Source: Phytophthora quininea
Lineage: Eukaryota > Oomycota > Peronosporomycetes > Peronosporales > Peronosporaceae
Direction: 5' to 3'
Length of the DNA: 64,000 bases
Assembly (NCBI GenBank): GCA_011947345.1
Contig: JAAVTG010000614.1
Location: 124,001 to 188,000 of the forward strand
Notes under the pieces: generated by a model
What the model was told of the DNA's origin: nothing
What the model saw: only the letters and a program-made list of their open reading frames with translations
Database searches by the model: none
Position numbers and translations under genes: made by a program
Shown: positions 33,878 to 43,113 of the stretch, in pieces
How the letters are laid out: the number at the start of each line of letters is the position of its first letter
Numbering within the stretch: the stretch's first letter is position 1

Positions 33878-34188
33878 TCTATGCGATCTATTCTCCTAAA
33901 GTATATGAAATATTATGTATGAAAAATTGAGATGTTACTGGTCAAAACCCTCTCGTTTTCAACCAATTACGCGTAGATAAGAACCTCTGTATCTGTATGA
34001 CCTTTCTTTACGAATTCCATTTACCATGAAATTGGACAGGATATACTGTAAAAATGAATGTGAATGCAATCGTTTTCAACCAGATTTCAACCAGATTGAT
34101 TCGATTCGAAAGGGATTCTAACCGGTTTGATTCGAATGCTGCAGAAAGGGCAATCCGAAATTCGGTTTTTATCGGATTACATTCTCTA

Positions 34189-34196
34189 AGCACAGC
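34189..34196. repeat. Target site duplication AGCACAGC, right copy
   Basis: Exact match to 25237-25244. Confidence 0.9.
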
Positions 34197-34710
34197 AACG
34201 CCAGCGCGCAGCCTCCATGTCAGCGGAGTCAATTTCACCGTGAGCACGTCTGGACCGGATGCCATGCCTGCGCTGGAAATGACGCAGCTAGCCGCCACGC
34301 GTGAACATGGGACGCTGTGCCTGCGGGATGGACAGCTCGTTCGCGCAGTACTTGCCGAGCCAGATGATGAGGTGCCCTGTCAATGTGATACTTCCTGTTT
34401 CGAAGTAGAGGATAGCTTCCAACAGCATGGTGTCGAGCGCCGTTACGTGTTCAGGCTACAGGTGCGTCCTATCCAAACTGTCTGCAGTCAGTCTGGATAG
34501 ATCATGCTCTCTCTTCAGCGCTCGGGACATGGTCGACGTGCTCGGTGGCTGTGCCAGCTTGAACTCCTTTGGGACCAGTCCGCAACTGCCTGCAGCGACG
34601 GCCGCACCGCGTGTCCCCTGGCGTGTTTGCAAATGGCCAGCACCTGCCCCCTCGTGAGGCGCACCAGGTGGGCATTTCGCAGAGTGGGATACGCGCCAAG
34701 ACCGATCTTT
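34197..34710 (-). pseudogene. Pogo-like transposase, N-terminal HTH part (5' part of split gene)
   Basis: The minus strand reads RLTRGQVLAICKHA, FKLAQPPSTSTMSRALKRE (first helix-turn-helix, CENP-B N type), TALDTMLLEAILYFETGSIT, IWLGKYCANELSIPQAQRPM and LRHFQRRHGIRSRRAHGE (second HTH, CENP-B type with the RHGI signature). Stops near 34440 and 34300 and frame changes. The sequence stops at the hAT target duplication and resumes at 25236. A one-base phase difference across the join shows the gene had probably decayed as well. Confidence 0.8.
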
Positions 34711-34733
34711 ACACCGGCAACTGTAGTCTGTAT

Positions 34734-34794
34734 AAAGTTTTAGTAAATAAAGGACTCATCAAGCCGTATAAAGTATCTGTAGAGTACCGTAAAG
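34734..34794. repeat. Short A-rich array with 21 bp phasing
   Basis: TAAAG motifs at 34734, 34749, 34770 and 34791; the last three are 21 bp apart. The last falls in the left end of the adjacent pogo-like element. Compare 23045-23255 and 39480-39690. Confidence 0.45.
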
Positions 34795-36723
34795 AAATTG
34801 TCTTATCCAGCACCCAAAGTCACACAGATCAAAAACCTATAATATGTTATATTCAAATTTTACATTAGATTATAAAGGAACTCTACATATGGTAAACAGA
34901 AAATGGGGCAGACTGTCCGGACAAAAGCGTACATTGAAGAGAAAACAATAGCAGATTCGAATTCGGGAGGGGTTTACCCCGAGAACTCTCCCAACGCGCA
35001 CAAGGATTCCAATGAAAGTCCTGCTTGTGCATTCAAGAGCTACACGCCTGCATGCATGCGCGAGTAGAATAAGAGGCAAACTTACACATCAAAGTGTTCA
35101 ATTCAATCAATCACCCTACTGACGACATCTTGCTCTTCAGCTACCTCTCCTACGTGTTTATCGAGCAGTCCTAGCTTTTCTAAGCGCCCAACTACGCCCT
35201 CGATCTGCAGCAGCGTGTCCTTGTCGTCCTCAGTCTCTCGCAACACTCCCTTGAACCCATTTGCGATCGTGTTGGTCGACAGCTCATCCCAGGCGTCTGC
35301 AATCCACTCCACAACGTCCGCTCGATCGGGTGCTTCCATCTTGAACGACGCTGCTGCTGCCATGGCCTTCTCATGGTCCTGCATCTGCAGCTCCAAGAAG
35401 TCGACCCAACGCTCCCTCAGTCTCAGCTTGAGCGGTCGATTCCATGCTACATCTGCGGGCTGACAGACACCTGTGCACCCAGCCGGAACTCGCATCAGCT
35501 CCACGTTGAGCTCCTTCGCACAGGCACAGACAGCGGCAGTCCAATGCGCAGAGAAGTCGTCAAGCAGGAGCAGCACTTGAGTCGTCATGTCGGCCCGCTC
35601 TGCAAAATGGAAACGCAGAAAGTCAATGGTTAACCCTTCATTCCACCACCCGCTTCCGTTGCTGAACAGCACGACGTTGTGCCGCTCTTGAAGAGGCTGC
35701 ATCCGCCACAGCACCTTTCCAAACCCATGCCGCTTTTTCAGGTTCTCCACGTGCGTCTTGGGCACCGTTGACGGCCGTGTCTTCACAATCAAGTAAGGCG
35801 GGTACTTGCGGCCCAGCGAGTCTCCCAGCAGCATGCACGTGAGCCGCTCCTTGTCCTTGCTCGTCGACCGTACCCATACCGTCTTGGCACCCTTCTTGCT
35901 GATGGTGTTCTTTGGCAGATACTCGAAAAACACAGGTGTCTGATCTGCGTTATACGCACAATCAACACCTAGCTCCGCCATCTTCTGCTTCACGTCCCGG
36001 TTGAACTGCTCCAGCGCCGCGCTTGCGTCTTCAGGATGCACCTGCCCTTGGCGCGTCCTTGCTCGTAGGGCGAGACGATGCCTCCGTAGGAAGCCTTTTG
36101 CCCAGCCGTGAGACGCAGCAAACAACTTCCGAGAAACACCCGCGTCTCTAGCAACAGCGAGAGCTTTGCGCTGAAGCATCAAGCTTGACACAGGAAGGCC
36201 CTGGGAGCGATACGCGTTGATCCACTGCACGATGTGTACCTCGGCATCATGGGGCAGCGTGGTAGCCATCCCAGGCAGACGAACCCGACGCTGGTTTGCC
36301 GTCGCCAGTGTGCTGCACAAAGCCGTGAGTCTCTCCTTTTGTTGGCGCCAGAAGTACACGCTTGTCCGCTTCGTTTGGAGCTGTGTGCCTGTAAGGCCCT
36401 TGAAGAACTTGCTGAGCGTGGCCTCCATGGTGTGCGTCTCGAAGTGCAGGACCACGTCTAGCCGGAATTGGTGCGTCGGCACCGAACGCTTGTACGCTCG
36501 TGGCTTTCGCCCTCCGTGATTAGTGTGCCTGCATCTTCCTTTCCCCATGGCGAATTGAGTTGTGCGATGACTTCTGTCCAGCAAAAGTGCCTCGCCGTGC
36601 TAACCACCAATTTTGTGTCGGATATGACATTTTCAATACAAGGAAACATTTGGTCAATTGTGATTGGCTTAAATTTACTGTCGGATACGACAGTTTGCAG
36701 GATAAGACAATTTCTATACGGTA
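34785..36723 (-). mobile_element. Complete pogo/Tc1-like DNA transposon
   Basis: Left end 34785 begins TACCGTAAAGAAATTGTCTT. The right end read inwards from 36723 begins TACCGTATAGAAATTGTCTT. The terminal repeat is about 24 bp with one mismatch and starts with the TA target dinucleotide. A subterminal TGTCGGATAYGACA palindrome occurs twice near the right end (about 36616 and 36679). The single gene inside is intact. Size 1,939 bp. With both ends and an unbroken transposase, this is the one potentially autonomous element in the window. Confidence 0.85.
35103..36548 (-). CDS. Pogo-like DDE transposase, intact
   Basis: The open frame runs from 36584 to 35103 (493 aa); I prefer ATG 36548 (MGKGRCRHTNHGGRKPRAYK, 481 aa) because its start is basic and typical. 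Order: basic tail, first HTH (FRLDVVLHFETHTMEATL), a CENP-B HTH with ASHGWAKGFLRRHRLALRAR, then the DDE_1 catalytic domain: CAYNADQTPVFFEYLP (first Asp), VLLLLDDFSAHWT (second Asp), and CQPADVAWNRPLKLRLRERW (third acidic position). The conserved PPYLIVKTRPS strand is present. The protein would cut and paste its element at TA sites in the nucleus. No stops or shifts; length is usual for the family. Confidence 0.9.
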   Translation of the reverse strand: MGKGRCRHTNHGGRKPRAYKRSVPTHQFRLDVVLHFETHTMEATLSKFFKGLTGTQLQTKRTSVYFWRQQKERLTALCSTLATANQRRVRLPGMATTLPHDAEVHIVQWINAYRSQGLPVSSLMLQRKALAVARDAGVSRKLFAASHGWAKGFLRRHRLALRARTRQGQVHPEDASAALEQFNRDVKQKMAELGVDCAYNADQTPVFFEYLPKNTISKKGAKTVWVRSTSKDKERLTCMLLGDSLGRKYPPYLIVKTRPSTVPKTHVENLKKRHGFGKVLWRMQPLQERHNVVLFSNGSGWWNEGLTIDFLRFHFAERADMTTQVLLLLDDFSAHWTAAVCACAKELNVELMRVPAGCTGVCQPADVAWNRPLKLRLRERWVDFLELQMQDHEKAMAAAASFKMEAPDRADVVEWIADAWDELSTNTIANGFKGVLRETEDDKDTLLQIEGVVGRLEKLGLLDKHVGEVAEEQDVVSRVID

Positions 36724-36914
36724 ACCGTCCAGAGAGTTCGAAGAGACATGGATGGTCCATCCCCCACGTTAGTGGCTGATTTTTCGACAAACTTTATTTA
36801 TATGACCTTTAACCTCATTGAAGTGTGGGGCGTAAAGGTCTGTGGTCGTTGGTTGAAAGCGCTCATTCGACAACTCGCCACCAAGCGCTCAAGACCTCCC
36901 AAGACACCCCCAAG

Positions 36915-37472
36915 ATGGATCGCCGCCCAGCTCGCTCCCGTGGCCGCGCCGCCGAGGATGGCGACAGTGACAGCAGCGTCGACATGATGCACCCCGCGCC
37001 GTCTCACCGCCGTGGCCACGACCGCCAGCAGAGGGCGCTGGACTTCACGCCACCCCGTGCGCGTAGTCGAAGCCGAGCGCGTAGTCACTCGCGCCACTCC
37101 CGCCGCGGCGCCTACGATCTCGACGAAGCCCATCGCGAGATAGGCGAGCGTGCGATTGAGGCGCGGGCGCAGGATACGATTGTGCATGGTCAGCAAGAGT
37201 GGCGCGCACGCGCTGGCGCCACCGGCAAGTCGTTGGGCGTACTATGCATCTTCCCCGGGTGTACAGCGCGCGCGATGTGGACACAAAGTTTCTTTCAACA
37301 CTTCCGCAGCGCACACGGCCACGGCAACTACAACCGGGATGATCGCGACCAGTATGAGCGCGCGATTGATGATCCGCGCCTGCTGAATGACCCCGCGCAG
37401 ATGCACCGCATCCTACAGCACCGCATGCAGAACCAAGAACTCGGGACGCTGCCACGCGCGCAGATGCGGTGA
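36915..37472 (+). CDS. Arg/Ser-rich protein with one C2H2 finger
   Basis: ATG 36915 (MDRRPARSRGRAAEDGD) gives 185 aa ending at TGA 37470-37472. The N-terminus is very basic with RSRSRARSHSRHSRR. The middle has CIFPGCTARAMWTQSFFQHFRSAH, a C2H2 finger (C-x4-C-x11-H-x4-H). The C-terminus is charged (YERAIDDPRLLNDPAQMHR). Downstream coding-like frames to 39005 (coiled coil) are on the same strand and probably belong to the same original gene, so the TGA may be a break. Possible nucleic-acid-binding or Gag-like protein; function not assigned. Confidence 0.55.
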   Translation: MDRRPARSRGRAAEDGDSDSSVDMMHPAPSHRRGHDRQQRALDFTPPRARSRSRARSHSRHSRRGAYDLDEAHREIGERAIEARAQDTIVHGQQEWRARAGATGKSLGVLCIFPGCTARAMWTQSFFQHFRSAHGHGNYNRDDRDQYERAIDDPRLLNDPAQMHRILQHRMQNQELGTLPRAQMR

Positions 37473-39005
37473 GCGCGACGGTGGAGTCGATGCGGCTCGA
37501 GTTGAATAGCGTCTCCAGTCCGTTTCACGCTTGACGCGTGCTGTGGGTGACATGACGGAAAGCTTCGACGTGGTGATCAACCAAGTCCAAGAGCTGCACC
37601 TGGACTTCAAGCCGATCGTGCTGTACAAGACGATCCTGGGAGATGTCGAGGGCATAATGGACAGGTACTTCAAGCGGATGCAAGACCAGATAGCGAAGGC
37701 TGTGGTGGCTCAAGCGGCGTAGCGAAGACCTCGCGCAGCAGACCCGCCGCACCTCGCCCAAGCAGCCACGTCGCCGGCTCGAGCAGACTATAGTCGACGT
37801 TGAGGACGACTCCGGCAGTGACATGGATCTGGGAGATAAGGCACCGGTGCCGAGTACCGTCACGCAAGTCCCGGTGGATACTGTAAGCCAGCATGAAGAC
37901 CGTATACGTCCGCACGAGGATCGCGTGCAGCACGGAGATGTCCAAGGTGTTGAATATACTCGCGGTGCTGAAGACGCCCAGCCGGACGTGATGATGTAAC
38001 CCGCTGGGCCATCTGTGCCCAAGCCAGCAGCGCAGATATCGAAGCCCAAGCCGGTGACGCCAGCGCCAGCCCACGGACACGACCACGGCGGCGACACCGT
38101 TCGTGCCTGTAGCCACGCCGAAGCCAAAACCTGTGTCCAAGTCGCCGTCGGCGGCGCTAAATGAGGTCACGCAGGCTGCGCTGAGCGCCGCTGCCTCCCC
38201 GTCGAACCCGCCGGCAGTGAAAACGCCGGCGAAGCACGCAGGCAAGGCAGAGTCCAGTTATGTGCCCAGGACGCCCAAGAAAAGAAAGAGTTCCAAGACC
38301 GCCTCGTGCAGATGGCCGGTGAGCTCGACCGGATTCTGAAGAAGCACCAGGACGCCAAGGAGGCCATCAAGCGTCGCAAGGACGAGCTCGCAAGGACGAA
38401 GAATCACCGATGCTGGAGCCCGAATACACGAAGGTCAAGGACATGCAGACAAGAATGGTAGAAGATGCGGAGAGTGCTCTTCACACGGTGGCGGTGGAGG
38501 TCGCCGTGTATAAGACCATCAGCCACGCTGCGGACGCGCCCAAGCTGCGCAAGGAAATGCGCGGCAAGCACGAAAGTGCCAAGGCGTATCGCCGCAACGC
38601 GAATTTTGTCGTGAAGACTGTCGAGGAGAAGGTCTGTGGCGCGAGTCTCACGCCAAGGACGAAGTGGCCAAGGGAGGGATCGCCCAAGAACGCGAGCGTG
38701 CACAGAAGGAACTTGGCGAGCTGAAGGCGGAGGCAGCTAGACACCCGCCGCTCGCCAAGATGGTCAAGCCCCAGCTCGACGACGTGGACAAGGAGGTTCG
38801 AGACCTCCTTCAAGCAGCGAGTGGCGTCTTGCCATGCTTGGAGACCAGTGACGGCAGCAAGGAAGCAATTCAAAGAGGCATGGCCGCGTGCTCTAAGTTC
38901 GAGGAGTTGTGCAAGAAGCTGCAGGCGACGACAGTTGAGTTTATTGTCGTGGAGGCACCGGTGCCTACGAGGAAGACGGCACCAACGGCGGGCGCTACAC
39001 ACTAG
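37473..39005 (+). pseudogene. Coiled-coil continuation of the Arg/Ser-rich gene
   Basis: Frames in order: MTESFDVVINQVQELHLDFK (37552), SDMDLGDKAPVPSTVTQVPV, a proline/lysine-rich stretch PVATPKPKPVSKSPSAALNE (38106), VQMAGELDRILKKHQDAKEA, MLEPEYTKVKDMQTRMVEDA (38410), and RERAQKELGELKAEAARHPP (about 38690) to the TAG at 39003-39005. The long helical heptad pattern predicts a coiled coil. Each frame change needs one indel, so the gene is broken, or it never coded as one piece. From 37908 on it is duplicated in inverted orientation. Confidence 0.45.
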
Positions 39006-39515
39006 CCAGCAATAGTGCTGTTTAACTCGTTCAATTCACGTTTCCAATGTTCGACATCTTTAGTTTCATACCTGCCATGAGTTTGACAGGTATCATGGGT
39101 GTGTCATAACCCAACCCACGACAGCAAGCAGACAATGACAGCCTACTACAACTTCTCTAACTATCTTTATATCTATTCAATATTTTGCTGTCATGGGTGT
39201 CATGAGTTAAAAGAGAGAAAAAGTAGGTGTTGGAGGGGAGGGGTCCCCTAAAAGATAGCGATAAAAGTTACCGATGTTACCCATGACACCCGTGACATTG
39301 CACCACAAAGATCTGCATGCCTTCTAAGTCGTCGTCCTTGATTACTTTACCCATGACAGGGTCATGACAAACCCATGGCAGGCAAGTTGAAGGTCATGAC
39401 AGACCATTTGGCGTTACTTCCCGCGATCTTTGTACGTTTTCAGGCTTGGGTACGCCCTGTAGATGTATCTTTACGCAATCGCTATAAAGGATACATAATA
39501 CGCATAAAGGATGTG
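37908..39515. repeat. Left arm of a 1,608 bp inverted duplication
   Basis: Every position p in this arm pairs with 81021 minus p in 41506-43113. Encoded peptides in all compared frames are identical and no indel separates the arms; I noted one mismatch near the inner edge. The arm holds the coiled-coil part of the gene above and its 3' flank, which has many CATGAC/GTCATG words. Confidence 0.95.
39050..39410. repeat. Cluster of CATGACA/TGTCATG words
   Basis: 3' of the coiled-coil gene, TGTCATG, CATGACA or near variants such as CCCATGACACCCGTGACA recur about ten times in both orientations within 360 bp. They could be subterminal binding sites of a transposase or a replication initiator. The mirror copy is at 41611-41971. 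Confidence 0.6.
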
Positions 39516-39690
39516 TGATCTGTATTAAAGCTTTTATCGTCCTCATAAAGAATACGCCATCTGTATGCAGGTTGTACAATCTTTCTAAAGAAGATATCAT
39601 CTGTATTGAAGGATAAATAATCAGCATGAAAGTGAACGTAAAGGTCAACAAAGTTGAAGCTACATGCATTAATAAATTAGATCTGTCGTC
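39480..39690. repeat. A-rich array with 20-21 bp phasing, about 9 units
   Basis: TAAAGGAT-type cores at 39486, 39506, 39527, 39547, 39567 (degenerate), 39587, 39608, 39628 and 39650, with ATCTGTAT-like ends. Steps are 20 or 21 bp, about two helical turns, so the A-tracts lie on one face of the helix. Confidence 0.65.
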
Positions 39691-39723
39691 ATCGCGAACA
39701 CCTTCCTAACCATTGGCAACCCT

Positions 39724-39773
39724 TTTCAGTCTTAACATGCCGTATATTAAACAGCCGTATGTTAAGACTGAAA
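39724..39773. repeat. 15 bp perfect inverted repeat
   Basis: Arms TTTCAGTCTTAACAT (39724-39738) and ATGTTAAGACTGAAA (39759-39773) with a 20 nt loop containing CCGTATATTAA and CCGTATG. Could be fused ends of a deleted transposon. Confidence 0.8.
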
Positions 39774-39789
39774 CGCCGCGCTTGGAACC

Positions 39790-41505
39790 TAATAATTGTA
39801 TAAACATCTTATAAATGTGGCGAAGGTCGATGAAACTTCTCGCCCAGGGTGTATAGTGACCACGGTAGATGGGGGATGTCCCTAGGAAGTGTATCTGGCA
39901 AACAGACTTCCAGTAATGATCTTGAACGCAGATCTTGATCTGCGTTCAGGAACTTGGTGTCCACCTTGCGATAATCCCTGTCGGCTCGATCGCTAGATTC
40001 GGCGGATCGGATTTGCCACCAGGCACTCAAGGTTTGAGTCTTGCTTGTTCTTGGACGCGCGCACTAAAACGCACTTGACTCCTTAACACTCTCGAACGGC
40101 GCGGAGAGACGAGGGAGCGTGGAGCGTAGAGAGTAGAGAGAACTTCTCCACTTAAACCAACAATACAGAGAATCCGATGTGCTAAACGCACTAATATGCA
40201 GCCGTCTCTTATTCTTTGAGACCCTTGGACGGGGGTCTATAGCCGAGTACAATCAGGAATGTGCACCCAAGCCGCTCGGGTCACCCTGGTCACTCCTGGA
40301 CGATCGCGCACCACCCTCAGCGAGAAAAAAACACTAGGCCAGACAAGGCGTTGACACTTGAACCGGAGAACTTGACCAACCGTGGACTTCTCAGGGGTTC
40401 TTGAACGCAGTTACAGTTCCGATTTGGACTCCTGCACACTTACTGACGACGCGCACCGGAGGTGGGGAATATGAAATGGGTTATCGCCACGGATAGACGG
40501 CCCAACTGGGAAATGGAATGGGAGGAACCCTGGACACACGCGCCTTAAGATCCCCTACCCAACTTGACTTGACACGGATGAGGGAGCCCCGGGGACACCC
40601 AGGCCGTCTTGTCCTCCACGCCATGCACACACGCGCTCTCAGGAAACCGCTTCCAAAACCACTTGTGGGCTTCTTGGCAAATCGAACTCTCTGTTTGTTT
40701 TTATCTAAGACTCTTTCTCTCTCTTCTCTCTCTGTGCTCTTGCGATTCTGGGTACAAATCAGGCTTGTACGCTTGTCTTGACTTGAGTATGTGCAGGAAT
40801 TGTCGACTCGACACTTTTACTGGATTCTTTCCCAAGCTCAACCTGTGGCGCAATCATCGGTACCGAAAACAGATCATCACCCTGAACGCACTTGTGTTCA
40901 GGGCGCACCTTGTGCCTTGAACGCACTCCCAACTTGGATGCCACGTCGTGAACGCATTCTTGATACATCCGCATAGTGAAATCCATAGTAACATGATGCG
41001 TCCAGGGAATATCGACTTGGACTAGTCTGCGTTCAGGATCTTTGGCTGCGTTCAAGATATAGGATCTGGGTTCAGGATATCTTGGACTGGGTTCGGGATA
41101 ACATAGTGGGGACACATTCTGGGGAGTATGCTTGACACCTGCTACGGGTGCTGCAGAGTCCTTGTTACTGACCAATGCAAGGGCGGGTCTCCGTGCAAAT
41201 ACGTTCCGCACGGAGGTTTACACCTTAAGAGGTAACCCGCCTTCAGGACGAGGGGCGGCCAAGACTGAGTGCATATGCGTTCAACGGAATTCTGCATCCT
41301 TGCGCGCACTTCTCGTACCTAAGGTCCCTCCTTGGTAGGACACTTACATCCAGCGCAGCTATGTTCAAACTGTCTCTTACAGTACGCACGTGTCGTTTCC
41401 CACTTGAAATGTTCATCCACCAATCATCATCCCGTATCTTGAGTTCAGTATACTCCACATAGAAAAATCCACTTTCACATCGTGTCATAAGTCGGTATAA
41501 ATAGG
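39790..41505. repeat. LTR-like non-coding spacer between the inverted arms
   Basis: No protein recognised. TGAACGCA or its complement TGCGTTCA occurs at least nine times (for example 39923, 39941, 40877, 40919, 40948, 41029, 41047, 41279). One pair forms a 12 bp palindrome TGAACGCAGATC-TT-GATCTGCGTTCA at 39923-39948. CAGGACGAGGGGCG at about 41243 is shared with 22325. Probably LTR retrotransposon non-coding DNA. Confidence 0.4.
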
Positions 41506-43113
41506 CACATCCTTTACGCGTATTATGTATCCTTTATAGCGATTGCGTAAAGATACATCTACAGGGCGTACCCAAGCCTGAAAACGTACAAAGATCGCGG
41601 GAAGTAACGCCAAATGGTCTGTCATGACCTTCAACTTGCCTGCCATGGGTTTGTCATGACCCTGTCATGGGTAAAGTAATCAAGGACGACGACTTAGAAG
41701 GCATGCAGATCTTTGTGGTGCAATGTCACGGGTGTCATGGGTAACATCGGTAACTTTTATCGCTATCTTTTAGGGGACCCCTCCCCTCCAACACCTACTT
41801 TTTCTCTCTTTTAACTCATGACACCCATGACAGCAAAATATTGAATAGATATAAAGATAGTTAGAGAAGTTGTAGTAGGCTGTCATTGTCTGCTTGCTGT
41901 CGTGGGTTGGGTTATGACACACCCATGATACCTGTCAAACTCATGGCAGGTATGAAACTAAAGATGTCGAACATTGGAAACGTGAATTGAACGAGTTAAA
42001 CAGCACTATTGCTGGCTAGTGTGTAGCGCCCGCCGTTGGTGCCGTCTTCCTCGTAGGCACCGGTGCCTCCACGACAATAAACTCAACTGTCGTCGCCTGC
42101 AGCTTCTTGCACAACTCCTCGAACTTAGAGCACGCGGCCATGCCTCTTTGAATTGCTTCCTTGCTGCCGTCACTGGTCTCCAAGCATGGCAAGACGCCAC
42201 TCGCTGCTTGAAGGAGGTCTCGAACCTCCTTGTCCACGTCGTCGAGCTGGGGCTTGACCATCTTGGCGAGCGGCGGGTGTCTAGCTGCCTCCGCCTTCAG
42301 CTCGCCAAGTTCCTTCTGTGCACGCTCGCGTTCTTGGGCGATCCCTCCCTTGGCCACTTCGTCCTTGGCGTGAGACTCGCGCCACAGACCTTCTCCTCGA
42401 CAGTCTTCACGACAAAATTCGCGTTGCGGCGATACGCCTTGGCACTTTCGTGCTTGCCGCGCATTTCCTTGCGCAGCTTGGGCGCGTCCGCAGCGTGGCT
42501 GATGGTCTTATACACGGCGACCTCCACCGCCACCGTGTGAAGAGCACTCTCCGCATCTTCTACCATTCTTGTCTGCATGTCCTTGACCTTCGTGTATTCG
42601 GGCTCCAGCATCGGTGATTCTTCGTCCTTGCGAGCTCGTCCTTGCGACGCTTGATGGCCTCCTTGGCGTCCTGGTGCTTCTTCAGAATCCGGTCGAGCTC
42701 ACCGGCCATCTGCACGAGGCGGTCTTGGAACTCTTTCTTTTCTTGGGCGTCCTGGGCACATAACTGGACTCTGCCTTGCCTGCGTGCTTCGCCGGCGTTT
42801 TCACTGCCGGCGGGTTCGACGGGGAGGCAGCGGCGCTCAGCGCAGCCTGCGTGACCTCATTTAGCGCCGCCGACGGCGACTTGGACACAGGTTTTGGCTT
42901 CGGCGTGGCTACAGGCACGAACGGTGTCGCCGCCGTGGTCGTGTCCGTGGGCTGGCGCTGGCGTCACCGGCTTGGGCTTCGATATCTGCGCTGCTGGCTT
43001 GGGCACAGATGGCCCAGCGGGTTACATCATCACGTCCGGCTGGGCGTCTTCAGCACCGCGAGTATATTCAACACCTTGGACATCTCCGTGCTGCACGCGA
43101 TCCTCGTGCGGAC
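41506..43113. repeat. Right arm of the 1,608 bp inverted duplication
   Basis: Reverse complement of 37908-39515. It carries on the minus strand the same coiled-coil frames (42006-42918) and 3' flank. Its outer border at 43113 joins unrelated sequence. The plus-strand frame that runs across the border begins antisense and only becomes protein-like after it. Confidence 0.95.
42006..42918 (-). pseudogene. Inverted copy of the coiled-coil gene part
   Basis: Same frames and breaks as 38103-39005, with identical peptides, in opposite orientation. It lacks the Arg/Ser-rich C2H2 start because the duplication ends inside the gene. Confidence 0.85.

Larger units (their letters stand above)
25245..34188 (-). 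mobile_element. 8.9 kb hAT element with cargo, inserted in a pogo gene
   Basis: Ends are perfect 12 bp inverted repeats: TAGAGAATGTAA at 25245-25256 and TTACATTCTCTA at 34177-34188. Flanks are the identical 8-mer AGCACAGC. Both flanks are consecutive parts of one pogo transposase gene, which proves the insertion boundaries independently. Inside, all in minus orientation, are an F-box-like piece, a hAT transposase, an unrecognised multi-frame gene and two aspartate-aminotransferase pieces. AT-rich subterminal zones at both ends share ATTCGAAT and AATCTGGTT words. Either one large hAT carrying captured host DNA, or a smaller hAT nested within a non-autonomous one. Confidence 0.85.

Noticed and set aside
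34054..34500. 148-codon plus frame
   Set aside because: It crosses the hAT right end and target duplication and is antisense to pogo helix-turn-helix coding sequence.
39480..39690. CRISPR-like array
   Set aside because: Units are 20-21 bp with degenerate cores and no separate spacers, and the genome is eukaryotic.
42776..43110. First part of the 389-codon plus frame
   Set aside because: Antisense to the inverted coiled-coil copy; only the part after 43113 is considered coding.
37908..43113. Terminal inverted repeats of one large transposon
   Set aside because: The right border lies inside a different gene from the left, no target duplication is present at 37907/43114, and the spacer has no transposase; an inverted duplication fits better.
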